Positions 1 through 13,100 of a stretch of 64,000 nucleotides of DNA are shown piece after piece. The DNA is taken from assembly GCF_040807025.1 (NCBI RefSeq), contig NC_090954.1, forward strand, positions 19,720,501 to 19,784,500, in the 5' to 3' direction. Source of the DNA: Struthio camelus (taxonomy: Eukaryota > Chordata > Aves > Struthioniformes > Struthionidae). Position 1 is the first letter of the stretch, and every line of letters starts with the position of its first letter. The translations under genes and the position numbers were made by a program. The notes below the pieces were generated by a model. That model saw nothing but the letters and a program-made list of their open reading frames with translations, did no database searches and had not been told where the DNA came from.

Positions 1-2694
1 CATCTCTGCGGTATCTCAGGTTTTTCATGGTGTGTTGGTCTGAGTGACCTAATGCAATTATTTACTCTTCAACTGGATATGGTGAGAACCTGGCTCTGAG
101 ACAGGTCTGTCAGTTATAAATTGTGGTGAATTTTCATTCTCAGAACTTCACTGTTTTTGTGGCTAGGCATATATCTCGACAGCACTGTGTTCATATGTCC
201 AAGTTTGCTTAGGTGTACCACATTTTCAAATGCTCAGCTCATTTAGACACTTGGTAACTGGCAAGTCTACGTCCCACGTGCTGAAGGGAAGCCATCAGAA
301 GATAAACAAATGCCTAAATTATTGCTGCCTGCGGGGTCTTCAGTCCTCCTGGGCGTGGTCTTGTTTCAGGATAGTGTCATGCATGTCCGTAACATAAAAC
401 AACATCATATAGTATATATCCATGAGGGGACAGAACTAGGGCTGTGCAACCAGCGTTGACTTGGATGGTACCTGGTTATTGATGTCTTTGGCATGCTCTC
501 CTCTCTCAAGGTTTTGCCTGTGTAAACTGGGGAATTGCATATATGCATTTATAATCTATTTCTATTTAGCTTTCTTAAAATGATTTCAACTAATCACTGC
601 AGGTTTCCTGTAATGAAATCTCTGCATTTATGCAGCACTTTCTGCTTTCAAGGGTTTCCTTCCTCACCTAATTAGATGGCTCCCAGACTTCATTCCACAG
701 TCAGTGGCAGTAGATACTAAAGCCTGGTAGCTTTACAGACACCCTGAGTCGTTGGCTGGCCGTCAGGGAGGGAGTGAATTGTTTGCTGTACGTTGTCTTC
801 TGACTTCCCAGGCCTGGTGGCCTTTGGTAGTGCTTAAGGAATCTCTCCAGATGAGCTTCTGACGGTTGCTCCAAACACCTAGTGGCTTTTCTTTTGGCTT
901 CAGCCCTACTAAGGAGAGGGAAAGGGTTTGACATTGTGGATTAATTGCAGTCATTCCACACCCTGGGAGCTTTGAGTCGTTCGTGCCATTGCTGTCTTAA
1001 TAACACTGAAGCATTTAGCGTCCAGCCCTCTTCCAGACAGACAATTTGAGCCTTTTCACCCGAGGGGGTTTGTTTTGGCAGCAGAGATCCTGCCTCTTCC
1101 CTCCAGATCTGCAGAGCTTCAGTCAGCAGCTCTGACTGCTCACCGCTCTGGGTTTACCTGAGCGGATTGCGCTACAGCCTTTGTTATGTTTTGATGTTTA
1201 TCATAGTTGACCTACTGTTAACCTTTCTATTGAAATAGTAATTTCTCATTTATTTTCATGTTGTAGTAAAGTGTCCCGTGTTTCCCAGCTCCCCCGCCTC
1301 TGTGCATGTTTGTGTGGGCATGCCTGTGCCCTTGTTTTCGTTGTTTCTCGGTTTCCCTCTGCTTTTCATATGACACTTTGTCTTCTAGATGTAATCAAGG
1401 CACGTGCACTGTTCCCATTGCAGTTGCTATTGCAATTGCCATTTTGTCTTCTTTCTAGCCCTTGCATACTCTGGGTTTTGTGGCTCTGTGCTCTCGCGCT
1501 GTGACTGGAGATCTGGAGTTGCTCCTTTGCCCCGACAGCCCGATGGCAGGCCACGGCGTTGTCCGTCGCAGAGCAAAGCGGTATTGGCTGGCTCTGTGTT
1601 CCTGAAATGTGACTTTGCCTTGCAAAAGCCCATCTTTTGCACCTATTCATGCTAGTATCTCCCTGCCTTTTATCAAAAGGTTATAAACTTTACTTCTTCA
1701 TGCAGTCCCGCAAGCAGGATTTTGCTGTCGTTAGTCTCTCTCCCCTAGGACAAGTCCACCCTTCTTGGCTAGTGCAAAAATCTACCTTTTTTGCTTAGCT
1801 GGATTTTTATGTTCAAGCAAGACTAGTGCAAACTAAATGCACCGAGTGGGTGACAGTGAAGTCTCACAGGAGTGGTCTTTCTTGCATTGAATGTCTTTAA
1901 GATTTCCTTCATCTTTAGCACATGGTCACATGGTCTTGTCCATTAACTGCCCTGCATGTGTTTACTGATTAGCATGTTTTTGGCTTCGGCAGTCAGGAAC
2001 TTCTTTTTCTTTGTTCATTTGTTATTAAGAGGTAGAATTAATACAATATCCCTTTTATAGTTCTTTTAAGAGCCTCTCTAGAGGGGAGCGTTAAGTACTC
2101 AGAACTGGAAAATTGGAGTGTGTCGCGCCTCCTAAACTAAAAGTAGTAGACCCTGATCTTTGTCAAAAAGATTCTCAAAGCTGTTGCCAACAATTGTAAT
2201 ACTTCCAGAGATGAAATCATATTTTTCCAATTACTGAGTAACAGTATTGAATTTTTTTTTTACCTTTTTTTTGGGTGGAGTAGGGGGAAGCAAAGGTATG
2301 AACTGCAGTGCTGGTTCTGAGCTAGAGACTAGCGTCTTCTTTCTACTTAGTTCTTTGCATAAGTTAACACAGAAACAGCCGTAAGCGGTGCAACGATTTG
2401 GTAAAAGCATCTCTATTGAGGGTTATTTAATAGTGCTGAAACAGTGAAACTGTTATGATTGTTGTCTAATAAGTTCATGGAGTGAGACACAACAATTAAT
2501 TCAGTTACTTAGAAGCATTTACTTTCCAAATTGAAGGTTAGGATCAGTAGGTACAAATATTCTGCAAGCACCCTAGAAATCGCACAGGCACCAAACTGCA
2601 ACTCTGCCCGAGGTACCATGCTTACCTCGTCATAACCGGGTTTTCGCTGTTGTTCGGGGCAGGGGGTGGGAGGAAGATGTGATGAGAAAAGTAC

Positions 2695-3690
2695 CGAAAT
2701 GCTTCATAAGGGTACAGGAAAGTGAGCGTGGGAGGTGAAGAGGCCTCCTAGTCCATCCTCCTGCCTCAAGGCAAGATCTGTTGTACCTGTTGTGGCAAAC
2801 CTGTGTCAGCATCACAAGCATCACTTTGTCTTTGGTCTGCTCTGGACATGGAGAACAGACAGTTTCTTGTAACTTTGTGCAAGCCTTGTTGAAGCGTGTT
2901 CTGTTCTGTCAGCTTCCTCATCCCTAAACTAAATAACCCTAATTCTTTCAGTCTTTCCTAGTATGTTATGTGGTTTAACCTCTAATTATTCTCATTGCTC
3001 TTGCCTGAACTGCTTGTTATTAAGCACATCTTTCTTGAAGCTGTGGTCAAACTGCCACTGAGCACAGCAAAGCATGTTTCATGTGCTTCACAAAGCGTAA
3101 TCCTGTTTGTAGTTCTGGTGAAGTTTCAGTAATCTTTGCAGCGACATGAGCGTATTCATTTATGTTTGGCTGCTGACGCGTGGTAACCTGCAGATCTTCA
3201 GCCCGGCCAGCCTTCCCCGTCCTGCACTCGTGTGGTTTATTTTGCCTAGCTTGTAGCTCAGTGCATTTGTCTTTGAGTTCCCGTTGTGTTCAGACCTCTT
3301 CCAAATTTGTGAAGACCTTTTGAATTCTAGCCCTGTCCTGCAGTATTCCTGCCGTCCGTTCCTTGATAAAAGCTGTCAGTCCCATGCAGACGTTCTGTCC
3401 GATCATCCAGTTTGTTCATTGATGTCTTGAACAGAACTACACCCAGGAAAGACCTCAGTGGAATCGTGCTCTATCTGTCTCTTCCTTTTGGTGGTGAACC
3501 ACTGAGAACTGCCCTCTGAAGAGCTATCCAGCTGGTTTGCACCTACCTGACAACAGTTTCGTAGACCAGTTTTTTTCCCCCAGCTTCCAGAGGAGGACGC
3601 ATTGTGAGACAAGGTTGAATGTCTTGGATCCAGACGTAAGGCATTTACAGCTTCTCTCCTCTGCACGAGGATACAATAGAGAGAAATAAA
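2695..3690 (-). mobile_element. Old CR1-type LINE relic, antisense
   Basis: Read on the minus strand this is a diverged CR1 fragment. On the + strand it shows, in the expected order, the antisense 3' end (cctcctagtccatcctcctgc near 2740), the segment resembling 'actaaataaccctaattctttcag' near 2925, a stretch ending 'gccactgagcacag' near 3060, and the pol-coding part 'gatgtcttgaacagaac' near 3420. The last is followed by a stretch resembling the CR1 passage around 'gaaccactgagaactgccctctga' near 3495. Stops and indels break every frame, so it is inactive. The outer edges are approximate and the middle (about 3090-3290) aligns poorly. It was recognised from memory of CR1 consensus sequences, not by a search. 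Confidence 0.72.
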
Positions 3691-4220
3691 ATTGAATTGA
3701 TATAATACAGTTTTGGCGGGCCAATGACATCTGCTTGTAAACGTGTCATCAGCTGTTCCACTGTTTCCTGAGAACTGATGTAAAAGAAGAAAAAAAAATG
3801 ATATGTTCCTATAATTCTTCCCTCTCCTTTAGCTATTTGTCCCTTCCAGAGCAAAACAGAAATTCCTGCCCTTGGTTTCCAGCTTCCCCGAATGTAGGGA
3901 AAATGGAACGATTAATGATTCTGGGATGTTAGGAAGGGAAACCGGACGAGAATTTGACTGGAGACAATCTTACACAGCCCCATGTTTTAGACTGCCTTTT
4001 AGAGACTCTTGAAGAGATGCTGTTCTCCTCTCCCCGTCCTCTTCCCTGCGCAGTGCCTCACGGTGGTGCGCAGTCGCCTCCCCTCGGACCTCGCCAGGCA
4101 GTGGATGAACAGCTGGTCTGGATTCCCTGTTTGGTGTCGATTCCAGCAAGACTCTGCTGCTGGTTAAGAAGTCGAGAAGCAAGGTTTGCTGGCTTACTCA
4201 GTCTGTTTTATTGGTTTGTT

Positions 4221-4238
4221 CCCCCCCCCCCCCCCCCC
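4221..4238. repeat. Poly-C run (18)
   Basis: Eighteen consecutive C residues. Length is likely variable and prone to sequencing error. Confidence 0.95.
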
Positions 4239-7200
4239 AAGTCATGTTCTTACTTTAATTGCTGGTATAGCTCTCAAAGAGCTACATCACTCTGTGGTTT
4301 CTTAGTTCTACTCCATGCGTTCTTGATATGGGACTGTGTTTGGGGGTCCACATTGTCTGTCTTAAATTACTAACAGGTAATTCCAGGACAACTGTAATAC
4401 CAAGAAGGTTGGAAATGCCTTTCCTCCTCTGCTATATGAGAAAACCACCCCGCTTGCGTTCCGAAGTTCCTGCCCAAGTAATCAGCTGCACCGCCAGCTG
4501 ATGTTCAGTCCACCATCCATATAATTTTGTGGACCTGTCGTAGGGGTGTGATTCATCCCTTGTAACTCAAGGATGCGTTCTGTGTTTGTGTTACCTTTCT
4601 CCTCCAGGTTCAAGAGTTCTGACTGAATAGGTACGGATTTTATTCCTAGCGCGCTTACACTCTCAGTGGGATCTTGGGGCAGCTGACCCCATCTGTGACG
4701 TGGGAGGCCTTCTCTTGTAAAAGCCTCTTGGAATCAAGAGACCCTTCTTCAGCAGAAAGTGGCATTTGCTTAATACTTAGATATGGCAGCGCAGAAGCTC
4801 ACTGAGGCCATTTTAATTTTTGTTTATATTCTGGTGAAGCGGACGCATCAGTGCGTAGTGGTCAAACGTACAGGGGTGAGCTAGGACTGTAGAAAAATAG
4901 AGCAACAAACTACCTCCTTTTTGAAAGCCCAAATCACGTGTTTTGACAAATGCAACGCATGGGCCATCAACAAAAAACCCAAGAACAGCAGACTGCACGT
5001 GGCAGCACGTCTAACTGAAGGTGTAGAAGCGACCTCCATGCAACCCTGTGGCAAGTGGGCAGAGAAGAAAGGCTTCCAGTTTTGGTGAGGTAGGCAAGGT
5101 GCTGGAGGGGAAGGTAAAAACTGAATTACTCCATGAAATAGAAGTGCTTACTGAGCCGTATGCATTAGTATTTGAAGAACGTAGGTGTTGAGCTAACTTA
5201 GAAGTTTGTTAGTGGTTTGAAAAACGCAGACTGTTTTGTGACTTAGTGATGAATCAGCTGACTGTCCTAATGAGTTATTTCACTAAGCATAACTTCAGAT
5301 GGGACTACTTGAACCTTTTAGAAAACAACAAAAAATCCTGTGGTAGGCATGCAAACAGAACATACCAATATGCCACAGTGAAACTGTTTGGGTCTCTCGC
5401 ACCGCAATTCTGTGATTTCTGTGCTTCTGTTAATTCCCTGGGTATATACAAATACAATAGCACATGAGTTTTGCAGTCTCTCTTTCCTTTCTTCATCCGC
5501 ACTCCCTCCCTAAATCCATTACTCTACCTGCTGGGTAGAAGGACAGGAGAAGAGATTAATATTCTGTAGCCTGTTTAAAAAGAAATTCAATAGACTTGCA
5601 CGAAACTTGATGGATATCCTCAGTTGCGTTACTAGGATTTTTGTTTGGCTTCCTTTTTTGTAGATAAAAATGTGTAGATGTTAACAAAAGCTGTTATAGC
5701 AAATTTTTGAAGAGGAGGATCTTTTGCTTTACTTGTTTTCTAGAGCCGGGAGAGAGATTTCGGACTGTAACGTGCTGTGTCAAACCCACCTTGCAAAACA
5801 GGTACCACATAACAAACCCCCCCAGCTTTGGAAACACAGCACAGCAAGATTTGATGTTGTGCAATGCACTCGTGCACGTGGACCAACATCCTGCCAAATT
5901 GCAGTGTGGGGGTAGATACTCATAGTGCAGAGGGAGATGGAGAGTGCGCTTTTGCAGCTGCAGAAATGGCAAAGGAAGTGCTTGCTTTAAAATGAAGCTA
6001 ATATGAATTAATAAAAAAAAAAAATGCATAGCACTTTCTAAACAGAATGGCAACATCATTGAAAGAGAGTTTGTCCTTCTGCAAAACCTGTTTTGGAAAG
6101 GCTGCTGCAACTGATCTAATTTATCATCTGTAAGTGCTGTAAGTTAAAGATTTCCCCAGTGTTACTGAACCAGTGATCAGACCGCTTGTCAGACACGTAG
6201 TGTCTGTGAGTAATCGCTACAGATCAAATTGGGTACATCTGCTAAGCTTGGCCTTCTGTTTTCTCATTGTTTATTGTCCCCTCCCCTTTGAGACCTCTCT
6301 CTAGCGTATTTTGGGATAAGCAGCTCTAGTGGACGATGGGTGGTTCAGGCTGGGCTGTGCATCGGTCCCACGCAGGCCACTCAGTGCTGCAGGGAGTGTG
6401 CTTTCAAAGCAATGCACTTGAAAAAAGCCGGCCTCTAGGTTAAAGCAGAGATAGGAAGTGTAGCCAGGAGGGATTTTGTTTTCTCAGGAATTTTTTCTTT
6501 TCTGATTTATCAGAACAGCGACGTTGCATACTGTCAACAGACATGCGGGACTGTGCTTCCATCCAAACTCTAATTGCACTTATCTCCCAATCCTCAGAGG
6601 CATGAATACAGTCTTCTGTGAAGCACATCTTTGCTGATGAATTTAATTAAAATGAATCTGCAAATTAGAGACACAAGTTTAAGATGTTCTAACAAGAGCT
6701 AAGTCTAACTGGATGCCCGCAGGTCTCTTTTTTTTTTGCTGTAAGATAGCTTGTCCTATTGCAGGGGCCAGAAATGGATGTTTGAGGTTTGAGCTACTCC
6801 TAAATCCAGCTGTCCCTTGGCTGGTGGAGCTCAGCAGGAAGGTGGCGGGCGCTACGGGAGTGGAGCAGAGAGCACCAGGGTGAGGACAGGCTTTCTGGGA
6901 GGCATCTTGTGACACTAAATCTCTCTAAATGTCTCATCTCAAAACTTTTTAAGGCAGAACTGGTGTTGGAGAAGATTTCAGAATGTTTTCCTGAGGGATT
7001 CAGATGCTAGCTAGTGCTGTTTGGAAGGACTTTCAGATACTTTTGATCCTTCTGGCTCTCTCAGCTACTTAAGATATCTTCAGATTTTGCAATACATGAA
7101 GTCAGTTTCATCTGTGAGATCTGGGCAATGAAGATGAATGAGTTTCTAATGCAACTTCTTTACCTGCTGAAAGTGTTCATGGAGGTACTTGTCTGAAGTG

Positions 7201-7665
7201 AGAATGAAACTTGTCTTTATTTCTCTTTTCATCCTATTCTGGATGTACAATGTTTAGATAATATCAGTTTGATTATTTTATTTGACAGTGGTTAGTTTTT
7301 CTCTTTTCAAAATGCTATTTACACGGATGTTTCTTTGCCTTATGTCACAGCTTTACAGAAGCAATAGTAAATATAAAATAGATACCTTATCTGGGCAAGG
7401 CCTGCAGTATAGAATCCTTTGCAGACAGAAGCTCTTAAATTCTGCTGCTCTCAAGTATGTCTCCAAGTTTATACTGAATGGCAAGACACAAATCCAGGCT
7501 TTCCCCGTGGAATTGAAATCCCATAGAATTTGGGGGAGGCACGAGCGCCATGCAGATTGAGTATAAAGTACAAAAAGAGCTAGTGTTGTAGGCTAATGAA
7601 AATGTTATTTCCATAATCTGTAGTAGGATGACACTGAAATGACACTAAAATAAGCTACATGGGAC

Positions 7666-7679
7666 CACACACACACACA
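7666..7679. repeat. Short CA microsatellite
   Basis: Seven CA units. Confidence 0.9.
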
Positions 7680-8369
7680 TCTGATCTTCTAGACTCCTCC
7701 CTAATTTTTTAGTCTACTCTTGCCGAAAACTTAATTTGTATCCATATAATTCCATAGTCATTCAAATAACTTATATATACACCAATTAACTGTCTAGAAG
7801 ATGCCAAAAGCCGTTCATTTCACCATCCCTGAAATCATGGGATACAGAGGAAGCTGCAGGAAAAGCTCTGAGCTATATGGCAGATTAAATGCAAATATTT
7901 AATATTAATTAAGAATTAGGAGAGGCAATGCAGCCCGACTTGGACAACGGTAGGATCCAGGCTGGTCTTGGTGATGGGGGAATGTCACGGCAGCAATAAT
8001 CAGAATACAGTGCTGCTCGCACGTAATAGCGTTGTGCTGTAGTATCGTGCCCCAGGTTTCATCACAACGTAGTAACTCTTTTTTTTCAAGCCTGCTGTAC
8101 TTTGTACCACCAGCACTGGCTTTATCACGGAGGGACTGCTGAAATTCATATGCAGGATGCATACTTCATTTCTGATGTATCTGCTGTGCACCTGAGCAGT
8201 CTTCCATGGGGAAAGAGTGAAGGGGAAACAAAAAGTACTTTGGGAGCAAAAAGGCAAAAACACAGAGATTCTCTCTAGTGAGTCTTTGTTATTAATTTAT
8301 AACTCAGCTGCGTGGATTTACTTCAGCATGATGCTTGGCAGCCTCTCTTTCCCTCTCGGAGGGCGCTCC

Positions 8370-8700
8370 TCCATACGAGTTCAATGCAGCAAAACTCCGC
8401 TTCGCCGCTCCGGAGCGGCCAAACCAGAACTTAGCCGTTTGCCCGGTCTTCCAGAGCCACGTCCTCTACTAGTAGTATATTTTGGCTTTTATAATGCCCG
8501 AGGACCGTAGGGATCCGAGTTCAGCACCTGTGTGATGATCCGCAACAGCCTCCAGGCTGGGAATAAAACTCTGCCGGTCTAGCAGGAGTCCCCCTTGGAA
8601 AGGCTGCCCGCAGACTCGCCGCCGCTTCGAGGCGCGCTGCAGCGTAGCTGGGGAGCAAAACGCCCCGTTTCGCTCTCCCGCCGTACGCCTTAAACGCACG
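8370..8700. promoter_or_regulatory. CpG-rich patch in upstream intron
   Basis: Two dense CpG stretches (about 8370-8510 and 8600-8700) stand out from AT-rich surroundings, with runs such as cgccgctccggagcggcc. No first exon or donor could be assigned. This is the first of three patches within 1.7 kb. Confidence 0.4.
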
Positions 8701-9310
8701 GGTGAGAAGACAAGTTGCCTTTTGTCTTCATAGTAGAAACTAAGCGGAAAGAAGAGATGGTAACTTGTGATTTTCAAAAAATACTTTCCTTTTTCCTGCT
8801 GCCTTTGCCCCCTTCTTTTTGGTGTTTTTAAAGTGATGTTATGAGGCTCTTGAAAGCCGGTTGCATTACAGTTAATTCCTGCTCTGCTCAGGCAGCTTCA
8901 GCTTTATCTAGCAAATACTTCTTATACCCAGAAGCTTTCTGCCTGCTAATAAATAATGGTGGTAACTTTCTGTGAAATAAATGTGGTCTCTCATTGCAGC
9001 AGGAAGGAAAATAAGTCTGAGGGCTTTTTTTTCCCCCTCTCCATGCAACTTTAAAGTATTTTTTTTTTTAATCCTTTAAAGGATAAAAATTAAATATCTG
9101 TTTCAAATGAATACAGTTTTTTATGCTATGGGCCCGATTAAAAAGTTAAAAAAAATTAATTCCTTGACTTGTGTTATTAAAAAACAATTTAGATCATCAT
9201 CGCACAAAAGGTGTTTGTAATCCTGTTTGTTTTGAACCTTGTAAACATTTTTTTGGTAGTTCTTAATATGGTGCTTTTTAAAATAAAAAATAAAAAAAAT
9301 AAAAGGCAGC

Positions 9311-9440
9311 CGGTTCTGCTCCCCGTTGGGGGTCTGGCTCCGGGAGCGAGTGGCGCTCCTCACCCGGCTGCGCTCTCCTTGTTCTCGCCGTCTCGCAAGG
9401 AGCGCGCGCCAGCGCTCTTCTGAACGAACAGCCCCTGTCT
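9311..9440. promoter_or_regulatory. CpG-rich patch in upstream intron
   Basis: A short CpG-dense block (ctcgccgtctcgcaaggagc and similar) directly follows an A-rich stretch. It is the middle member of the 8.4-10.0 kb cluster. No exon was assigned. Confidence 0.35.
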
Positions 9441-9540
9441 TCGCAACGCGGCGTGGTTTTACTTGGCCTGAATAAATTTACAGTTGTAGGGGGAAACGTT
9501 TCTTGGAGGGTGAGGCTGCTTTTCTCGAGCAAATTGAGTT

Positions 9541-9725
9541 AGGGAGGCTCATAATTGGAAATGGATCGCTATTTAGATAGTCCATATAAATGGAAAATAA
9601 TTAACATTTCCTTAATCCCTCTCCTATGGTTCTTAAATCCACACATGGGAACCCTGAATTGAGGATGCATGTCCAAACGTATCTTAATTAAGTCTTAATT
9701 AATTTAACCACTTGAACAGTTAATC
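9541..9725. promoter_or_regulatory. AT-rich block with homeodomain-type TAATTA cores
   Basis: Several TAATTA or TTAATTAA cores and ATAATT sites lie between two CpG-rich patches. The texture is that of a conserved enhancer, but conservation cannot be judged from one sequence. Confidence 0.2.
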
Positions 9726-9764
9726 CTTTCCTTTTCGAAATGAGATTTTTGCACTGTGCGGAAA

Positions 9765-10015
9765 GTTTTGCCGCGTCGGTTGGCTCCAGCAGGCTCTGCG
9801 GCAGGGTGCGCTCGCGCCCCGGGATGGCGCAGGGCGAGGAGCCCCGCGGCCAGCGCACCGTCCCCGTGGGATGCCTGCGGGGAGGGGGCTGCGGCAGCAC
9901 CTGCGCGCCTTGGCCCCTCGTCCTCGCGCAGAGCGAGGGCAGCTGCCCTGGCCAGGCACCGCGGCCGCCCCCGTCGCACGGTGGCCGTCTCCCTGACGGC
10001 CCTTTGTGCGGAGGG
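9765..10015. promoter_or_regulatory. CpG island-like patch
   Basis: About 250 bp of very GC- and CpG-rich sequence (for example cgcgccccgggatggcgcag). It is the strongest of the three neighbouring patches and could be an intragenic promoter, perhaps of an alternative KCNIP1 transcript. No splice donor in the phase required by the exon at 32111 was found. Confidence 0.45.
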
Positions 10016-10059
10016 CAAACATGCTTTGAAAGGCTCTGACTCCCGCTTTCCCTGTTATC

Positions 10060-10172
10060 GTGGGATCAGGCCAGAGATCCTGGGCAACCTACTCTAGGGG
10101 ACCTAGCTGGAGCAAGGGGGTTGGACTAGATGCTCTCCAAAGGTCCCTGCCAACCTCAACCCGTCTGTGATA
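10060..10172 (+). mobile_element. CR1 LINE 3'-end fragment
   Basis: The stretch contains the typical CR1 tail in sense orientation: gagatcctgggcaacct, then a run leading to gggggttggactagatg, ctctccaaaggtccctgcc and aacctcaacccgtctgtgat. It is a 5'-truncated copy of roughly 110 bp with no coding sequence. CR1 is the dominant LINE of birds, so it supports an avian source. It abuts a CpG-rich patch ending near 10015. Confidence 0.88.
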
Positions 10173-13100
10173 TGTTAAATTTCTTGTAGGTGATTAAAAG
10201 GTGACCTGAAATTGTAAAGTCAAGTCTGGAGCATTCAGAAAGAGGAAAGGGAAAATTTCTTCTGTTTTGTTTTTGTTTTAATCCTCACTCCTGTCCTGCC
10301 TTCTATTAAAATATTTCAAGCTAGATGTTTCCTCCTTCGAAGAAGCATGAGTAAGCACTTGCATAGACAAGTCCAACCTCCCCAGCTAGGTCCTTGGCAC
10401 GTGGTTGCCGGTAGCCCTCGTGTTAGGAGTTTGGGTGCCCCTTGCCTTGACCGTGGTCCCCAGCACCCCGAAGTCAGAGCTCAGAGGGAAATGCGAAGAG
10501 CTGGAGGGCACATGTGCATGAGGAGCGCCGTATCCGAGCTGCACTAGGGATCATGCTGTGATGAGCTTGGCCATGGTGGCGCATCCATTTAAAAACAGAA
10601 TTGACCGTTTTGCTTCTTGATCTGTTGCACAGTTTTCCTAACACAGAGTTGATCAGAGTTGCTCAGTATATGTTGTTGACTTCTCAGACAAAATATCCCA
10701 TTTTAATCGTGATCACGTGTGGGATGAGTCTCTTTTTTGGCTTTTTTTTAAACTGTTCTTAGCTTATACTCTCCTATGGCTGTTTTTCACTTCTCACTTG
10801 TGAACTGATATGTGACTTCCTTAAAACGGAATGGAAGAAATAAAATCACAAAATCTAATAAATGACAATAGTGTCACGAATTCTTTAAAACCAAGTCACT
10901 GGTAAGAGCTGATAAGTGCAAACGTGAGCTGCATTTGCTCTGCGTGAGTGGCTTCCAAATGTTGCTCATAGTGCTAGCCATTGCCCACTGCTCATGGGCA
11001 CTATCTTTCCTAATCCTGGTTCCACATCTGTGTTGCTAAATGAAAGTAATCAGAACAGGCATGAAAATTTAATAAGACGCATTTTGGTATTGGTCACGTC
11101 CTCGACTGCGTATTTGTTTTCTGCCTACACAAGTCCTCAGACAACGTCAACTGGAATAGCTCTGGTGTTGACAAGCTTTGATATTTCAGCCTCAAATCAT
11201 CTCTGCTGGCAACTTTCTGAACACAGACCGGATCTCTGATTTTTGCCAGTGTTTGTAGGGGGTCTTGATTGAAGGCCAGTCTCCAACTAGAGGAGCCATC
11301 CTGTTGTCTCAGCTGCTCCACAGACCCTGTGGCCTTCCCTTCCTGCCTGCAGGCTCCCATCCTGTGTTTCAGGAGCAGGTGGCTCCTCAGATAAGTTAGT
11401 GGGATGAAGAGTTCCTAACTTGCTTTAGCAGGGTGAAGTTTAAGTAATTACTCATTTTGACTTCATAGTAATTCATCAAGTTTATCAGTGGCTATAGTTA
11501 CATCCTAAGCAGGGTACGTGTTGAGAAATCGTGTCGTACAACCTTGGGCCTGGTGGCAGCCCCCAGTGCTCTCCCAGGAGAAGCAGAGTGAAGAAATCAA
11601 AAGGTAGGCTGGGTTGTGTGCTGGCCCCAATAGCCTGTTGCTGGCACTGTGTGTGTGCATGCGTTTCCATTTTCTCACTTAAAAGACGCTCTTTTGGCTA
11701 AGGGCCCTTCTGGAAGGGATCCCCGAACTGTGTTGAGCGGCTCAGTGGGTAGCTATGGGGTTGTGACTCACTCCCGTAGCCTGACCAAACAACGGGAAAG
11801 ATCAGAAGCACTGGCCAGTTGCTTCCTTCAGCCCTTCCATGCAGCCTCCTCTTAATCAAAAGAAATCACTTTTTAGTACTCCTAGAAAAACTTCCAGCTC
11901 AATCTTAGGGGAGAGGTCTAATGGTCTTTTAGTCATTCTCCAAACGCTTAAAACTGGATGAGAAGGTTCCAGTGAGCTTTGTTCTGGCCCCCATATAAAA
12001 TTTTAAAGTGTACTTGGCTGTGGATTGAGTAGCTTTTGCCTAACAATCCGCTGTTGGGTAGCGGTTCCCTGGGGGAGGCTTTGCATTAGGGTCATTCATC
12101 TGGATCGTTTCCTTTCCTTACCTTTAGAGCGGCTCAACACTGAGTAAAAGGGGGAACGGGCTTCCCTGAGCACCGGGGGAAGGCAAAGGGCTTAGCGGCT
12201 GAGCTCAGCAGGTGAAATAACTGGTCCTGAGGATGCTGCAGCAGGCAAGAGAAAAATGATTCTGTGAAAGGAAATAAAATCTGTTAGATGTTTGGGAACA
12301 AATTATTGCTTTCAGGCTGGAATCTTACCAGCTGACCAGAACCACTGGCAACATAGCAGTGTTTTAGGTGCAGTCCGCTTAGGCTAGCGCTCTGGAAACC
12401 CACTTCTTGCTGATCTTGGCTAATCAGAAATTAGGGCACTGCCATTTTCTATGGACAAGCAGCCTATGCAGTATCGATCGCTTTCCTGCGTTACTTGACG
12501 TTACTCCTACTTTAACGCGTGTGATGGTAGGTCTTGCTCTCTAACAGCACACCTACAAAAGCGTAACCCATGCCCACTGCTGGTTCTCAGTACCTCGAAC
12601 TGGAACAGCAAGCTATTGACTCTTCTGCAGTTAAGTACTGTATTTTTGTGCAAACAGCCTTTTTACATGAGCAAATGCATTCTAGGGAAATTCCTCCTGT
12701 CCTTTTGAAAAATCTGCATGTATATTGGAACAGTATTTTTGAGCAGTTTCTGCTGTGCAAATAGGCGATAATTGGTGCTTATGTTCTGCTTAATTATGCT
12801 TCACATTTTGGAGCAATCTGCTTAGCTTAAACACCAGCTTTGTGAAATGGAAAGAAGGAATCTTTTAGGTGATGCTGTCTCATTTGAACGTGATCTATTT
12901 AATGGCAGTGTTTTCACACCTAAATTCTCCCTCCTTCTGATTCGATGGAGCCATACAGAGATGCGAGTGCTTCAGCAGCACGTTTCCCTTGGGTCCTTAC
13001 AGAACACCATCTGCAGGACCCCAGCCTTGTGCAGCAGCATCTAGACAGGCTCCCTTTGATCTTCTGCCCTGGATCTATGAAACGGAGCAGGAGATGATAT

